5,907 nucleotides of DNA from the NCBI GenBank assembly GCA_013043945.1, contig JABEUW010000037.1:1-5907 (forward strand), written 5' to 3'. The DNA comes from Vulcanimicrobiota bacterium. GTDB taxonomy: Bacteria; Vulcanimicrobiota; Vulcanimicrobiia; Vulcanimicrobiales; Vulcanimicrobiaceae. This document shows positions 3,832-5,907 of this stretch, in pieces; the stretch's first letter is position 1, and each line of letters opens with the position of its first letter. A program made the position numbers and the translations under genes. Below the pieces are notes generated by a model. The model did no database searches. It had not been told where the DNA came from and saw nothing but the letters and a program-made list of their open reading frames with translations.

Positions 3832-5907
3832 TTACGGCAGCGGGAAACTCGAAGCCGTAATCAGCGTCGGCACCAGTCCGCTCGCGCTGCCGCACGTCGC
3901 ACTCGCGGTGCACGGCCCCGAGGCCGCAAAGTAATCGCCGGCATCGACTCTCCCATCCCCGTTTGCATCGAACCAGACCGCGATGCGATAGCTCGATGCG
4001 TTCGCCGGAATATCGGCGATGCGGAACGCACCGCTCGCCGCGACCGGAACGCCGGCGGTAAAGTTCGCATCGACGATCGCCGGAGCGGCGTTCACCTTTC
4101 CGCTGTTGCTGTACGCAAACGCCACGAACTGCGCCTTCGCCGGAATCGTCGGAGCGATCGTCGTGTCGTTTTCGAGCTGCGCCATCGCGCGATAGACGTC
4201 GAGCCGTCCGTGCCCTTGATTGGGATCGTTGAGGTTATCGGCGGTGCCGTCGATGAGCCCCTCGAGTTGCGGCACCGTCAGGCTCGGATCGGCGGAGAGT
4301 AAGAGTGCGGCTGCGCCGGTGACGTGCGGCGTCGCCATCGAGGTGCCGGCGATCAAGGTGTAGCAGGTCGCAGGAGTGGAACAGGGAGGCATTCCGGTCG
4401 TCGAATAGAGATTGGCGATCCAATGCAGATCGTCGCCGTCGGCGGTTGAATATCCAGTTCCGCCTGGAGCCACGACGCCAAGCCCGGGGCCGCTGTTGGA
4501 GTATGGCGCTACGTACTCTCCGGCTGCGGGAGTATCAGCGGTTGGTAATGCGGCACTGCACGCTGCGTTCACGTTTGGCCAGGTCAAGCCGGCGCACGCG
4601 TTGTTGTCGTTCAATGCCGTCGCACCGACCGCCATCACACCGGGGTAGGCGGCGGGATAATCGAGTCCTTGAACCCCTTGATCGCGTTCGTTTCCGGCAG
4701 CCGCAACGACGAGCACGTTCTGAGCCAACGCATACTCGACGGCATCTTCCTCGGTGAAATCGGGGCCGCTGTTCGGTGACGCGCCGAGACTGAGATTGAT
4801 GACCCGGTCGCCGTTTGCGACGGCACGATAGATCGCCGTCGCTTCATCGGAGGTCGAAGCGCTCGGAATCGGTCCCGAATCCAAGAAAATCTTATAGAAA
4901 TCGAGCGTGACGCCGCCGGCGACACCGGCGAAGCCCGTGCCGTTATTGTCGGCGGCGGTAGCGATCCCCGCGACATTGGTTCCATGGCCGTTGTTGTCTT
5001 GAACCGCGGGGCACGAGACACCGAGAAAGGGCGTCGGGCAGGGCGTGGTGACCGTGCTGCTCCCGCCGACCGGCGTTACATCTTCTTCCATGATTCCGAC
5101 ATGCGAGATGAGATCGGCTTGCGCCCAGGTGTTGCTCGGCGAGGTATCGATGCCGGTATCGAGCACCGCTATGCGCGTTGCCGATAATCCGAAACCGACA
5201 TCGACCGGCCATCCCGTTCCATAGTTCCACGCATGCATCATCCCGATCTGATACATATCCCACTGGTCGAGCGGGTCGAAGAGCGTATCGTTCGGAGGCG
5301 TCGCGAGCGCCGTATTGAGCGGGTAGCGACGCTGCACCGATTGCACGCTGAGCACGCCCGTGCTCGCACGCAGGCGCGCCGCGACCAACGAGGCGCTCCC
5401 GGCGGGAACGCGCACGATATCGCTGCGCACCGGAGCGTCGCTCGGAGTAATGGTACGTGCGAGCAATGCGCCGCTCCGCGCAGCGAGCGCGAACGGGTGC
5501 ACGTGCCCCGCGGCGATCGCCGCGGGATCGTACCGCACCTCCAGGAGGGTTGCGTGCCCGGAGATCGGCGTCGCCGGTGCAACCGAGAGCGCGCGGCGCA
5601 CCGGCACGCGCACGAATGGTATCGAAGCGGGGCCGCGCGAGACCGAGGCGACCGAGGCGATGCTGCCGCTGCTATCGGCGCTCTGGTTGTAGAGAATCGT
5701 TACCGGATTCGCGTTGCTCTGCACGCAGAGGGCGTAGGCACCATTCGCACCGCTTCCGGCGAACGAGACCGTCGTGAGCGTCTGACTATTCGGGAACGGG
5801 TTAATGTTGACGACACCGAGGGGCGGCGTCGTCGCCGTCGGCGTGACGCCGATCGACGCGCCGTTCACGCTGACGGAGATCCCCGTCGGTACCGAGAGGA
5901 ACGAGAG
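3832..5907 (-). CDS. Secreted subtilisin-like (S8) serine protease, N-terminus outside window
   Basis: The frame runs from TAA (3832-3834) and is still open at the right edge, giving at least 691 residues. A GTG at 5868 is a possible but probably internal start. Numbered from it, residues 1-75 are a Gly/Ser/Thr-rich beta-type region, about 85-187 look like a propeptide ending in QRRYPLNTA, and about 195-565 are the S8 catalytic domain. The catalytic set is complete: Asp237 in AVLDTGID, His295 in NGHGTNVAG, oxyanion Asn393 in VVAAAGN and Ser510 in GTSMATPHVTGAA. The tail (about 575-678) contains DANGDGRVDAGD (634-645), a good EF-hand/dockerin-like calcium loop. Cys pairs at 277/286, 425/437, 496/502 and 653/659 suggest disulfides outside the cytoplasm. 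Family knowledge predicts an exported, self-processing endopeptidase. The signal peptide, if any, is beyond the window. It is convergent with the operon, with no sign of a shared role. Confidence 0.93.
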   Translation of the reverse strand, partial: LSFLSVPTGISVSVNGASIGVTPTATTPPLGVVNINPFPNSQTLTTVSFAGSGANGAYALCVQSNANPVTILYNQSADSSGSIASVASVSRGPASIPFVRVPVRRALSVAPATPISGHATLLEVRYDPAAIAAGHVHPFALAARSGALLARTITPSDAPVRSDIVRVPAGSASLVAARLRASTGVLSVQSVQRRYPLNTALATPPNDTLFDPLDQWDMYQIGMMHAWNYGTGWPVDVGFGLSATRIAVLDTGIDTSPSNTWAQADLISHVGIMEEDVTPVGGSSTVTTPCPTPFLGVSCPAVQDNNGHGTNVAGIATAADNNGTGFAGVAGGVTLDFYKIFLDSGPIPSASTSDEATAIYRAVANGDRVINLSLGASPNSGPDFTEEDAVEYALAQNVLVVAAAGNERDQGVQGLDYPAAYPGVMAVGATALNDNNACAGLTWPNVNAACSAALPTADTPAAGEYVAPYSNSGPGLGVVAPGGTGYSTADGDDLHWIANLYSTTGMPPCSTPATCYTLIAGTSMATPHVTGAAALLLSADPSLTVPQLEGLIDGTADNLNDPNQGHGRLDVYRAMAQLENDTTIAPTIPAKAQFVAFAYSNSGKVNAAPAIVDANFTAGVPVAASGAFRIADIPANASSYRIAVWFDANGDGRVDAGDYFAASGPCTASATCGSASGLVPTLITASSFPLP
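3934..3969 (-). other. EF-hand / dockerin-like calcium-binding loop in the protease tail
   Basis: The twelve residues DANGDGRVDAGD (634-645 counted from GTG 5868) place Asp, Asn, Asp, Asp and Asp at loop positions 1, 3, 5, 9 and 12, with Gly at 6 and Val at 8. This is the canonical EF-hand loop pattern also used by dockerin repeats. Only one copy is present, so it may be a calcium-stabilised beta domain rather than a true dockerin. Confidence 0.6.

Noticed and set aside
5866..5868. GTG 5868 as the true start of the protease
   Set aside because: The frame continues open to the window edge, no signal peptide follows this GTG, and the upstream residues continue the same beta-type composition. 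The gene is treated as 5'-partial.

Overview
This is a high-GC bacterial window, about 60-65% GC by eye, with Ala/Arg-rich proteins and GTG starts used as readily as ATG. It is almost fully coding: four genes on the + strand (positions 2-3784) form one tight operon, and a fifth gene on the - strand (3832 to the right edge) converges on it. The taxon cannot be fixed from sequence alone. The style would fit a soil-type or uncultured high-GC phylum, but that is a guess.

The + strand operon holds, in order: the C-terminal end of a LuxE-type acyl-protein synthetase (5' end outside the window), a complete LuxC-type acyl-CoA/acyl-enzyme reductase (start GTG 229), a class III PLP-dependent aminotransferase (start GTG 1437), and a Gfo/Idh/MocA-family NAD(P)-dependent oxidoreductase (start ATG 2735). 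Each of the three junctions is a 4-bp stop/start overlap (GTGA, GTGA, ATGA). The genes are therefore very probably co-transcribed and translationally coupled.

Read as a pathway, LuxE would activate a carboxylic acid with ATP and hold it as a Cys thioester. LuxC would take over the acyl group on its own Cys and reduce it to an aldehyde with NADPH. The aminotransferase would then convert the aldehyde to a primary amine. The Gfo/Idh enzyme would carry out a further redox step. No luciferase genes (luxAB) or luxD are present in the window, so this is not evidence of bioluminescence. A carboxylate-to-amine module serving a lipid, polyol/sugar-acid or other specialised metabolite is the most interesting reading, and it is an inference from gene order and family chemistry.

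Between the convergent stops lies a 47-bp spacer with a 9-bp GC-rich hairpin (3798-3825) that could act as a bidirectional terminator, although it lacks a U-tract.

The - strand gene encodes a subtilisin-like (S8) serine protease with an intact Asp/His/Asn/Ser set. It has a propeptide-like region ahead of the catalytic domain, several closely spaced Cys pairs and a C-terminal EF-hand/dockerin-like calcium loop. It is very likely secreted. Its reading frame stays open to the right edge, so its true start and any signal peptide lie outside the window. Nothing links it functionally to the operon. No tRNA, rRNA, CRISPR array, insertion sequence or long repeat was seen.
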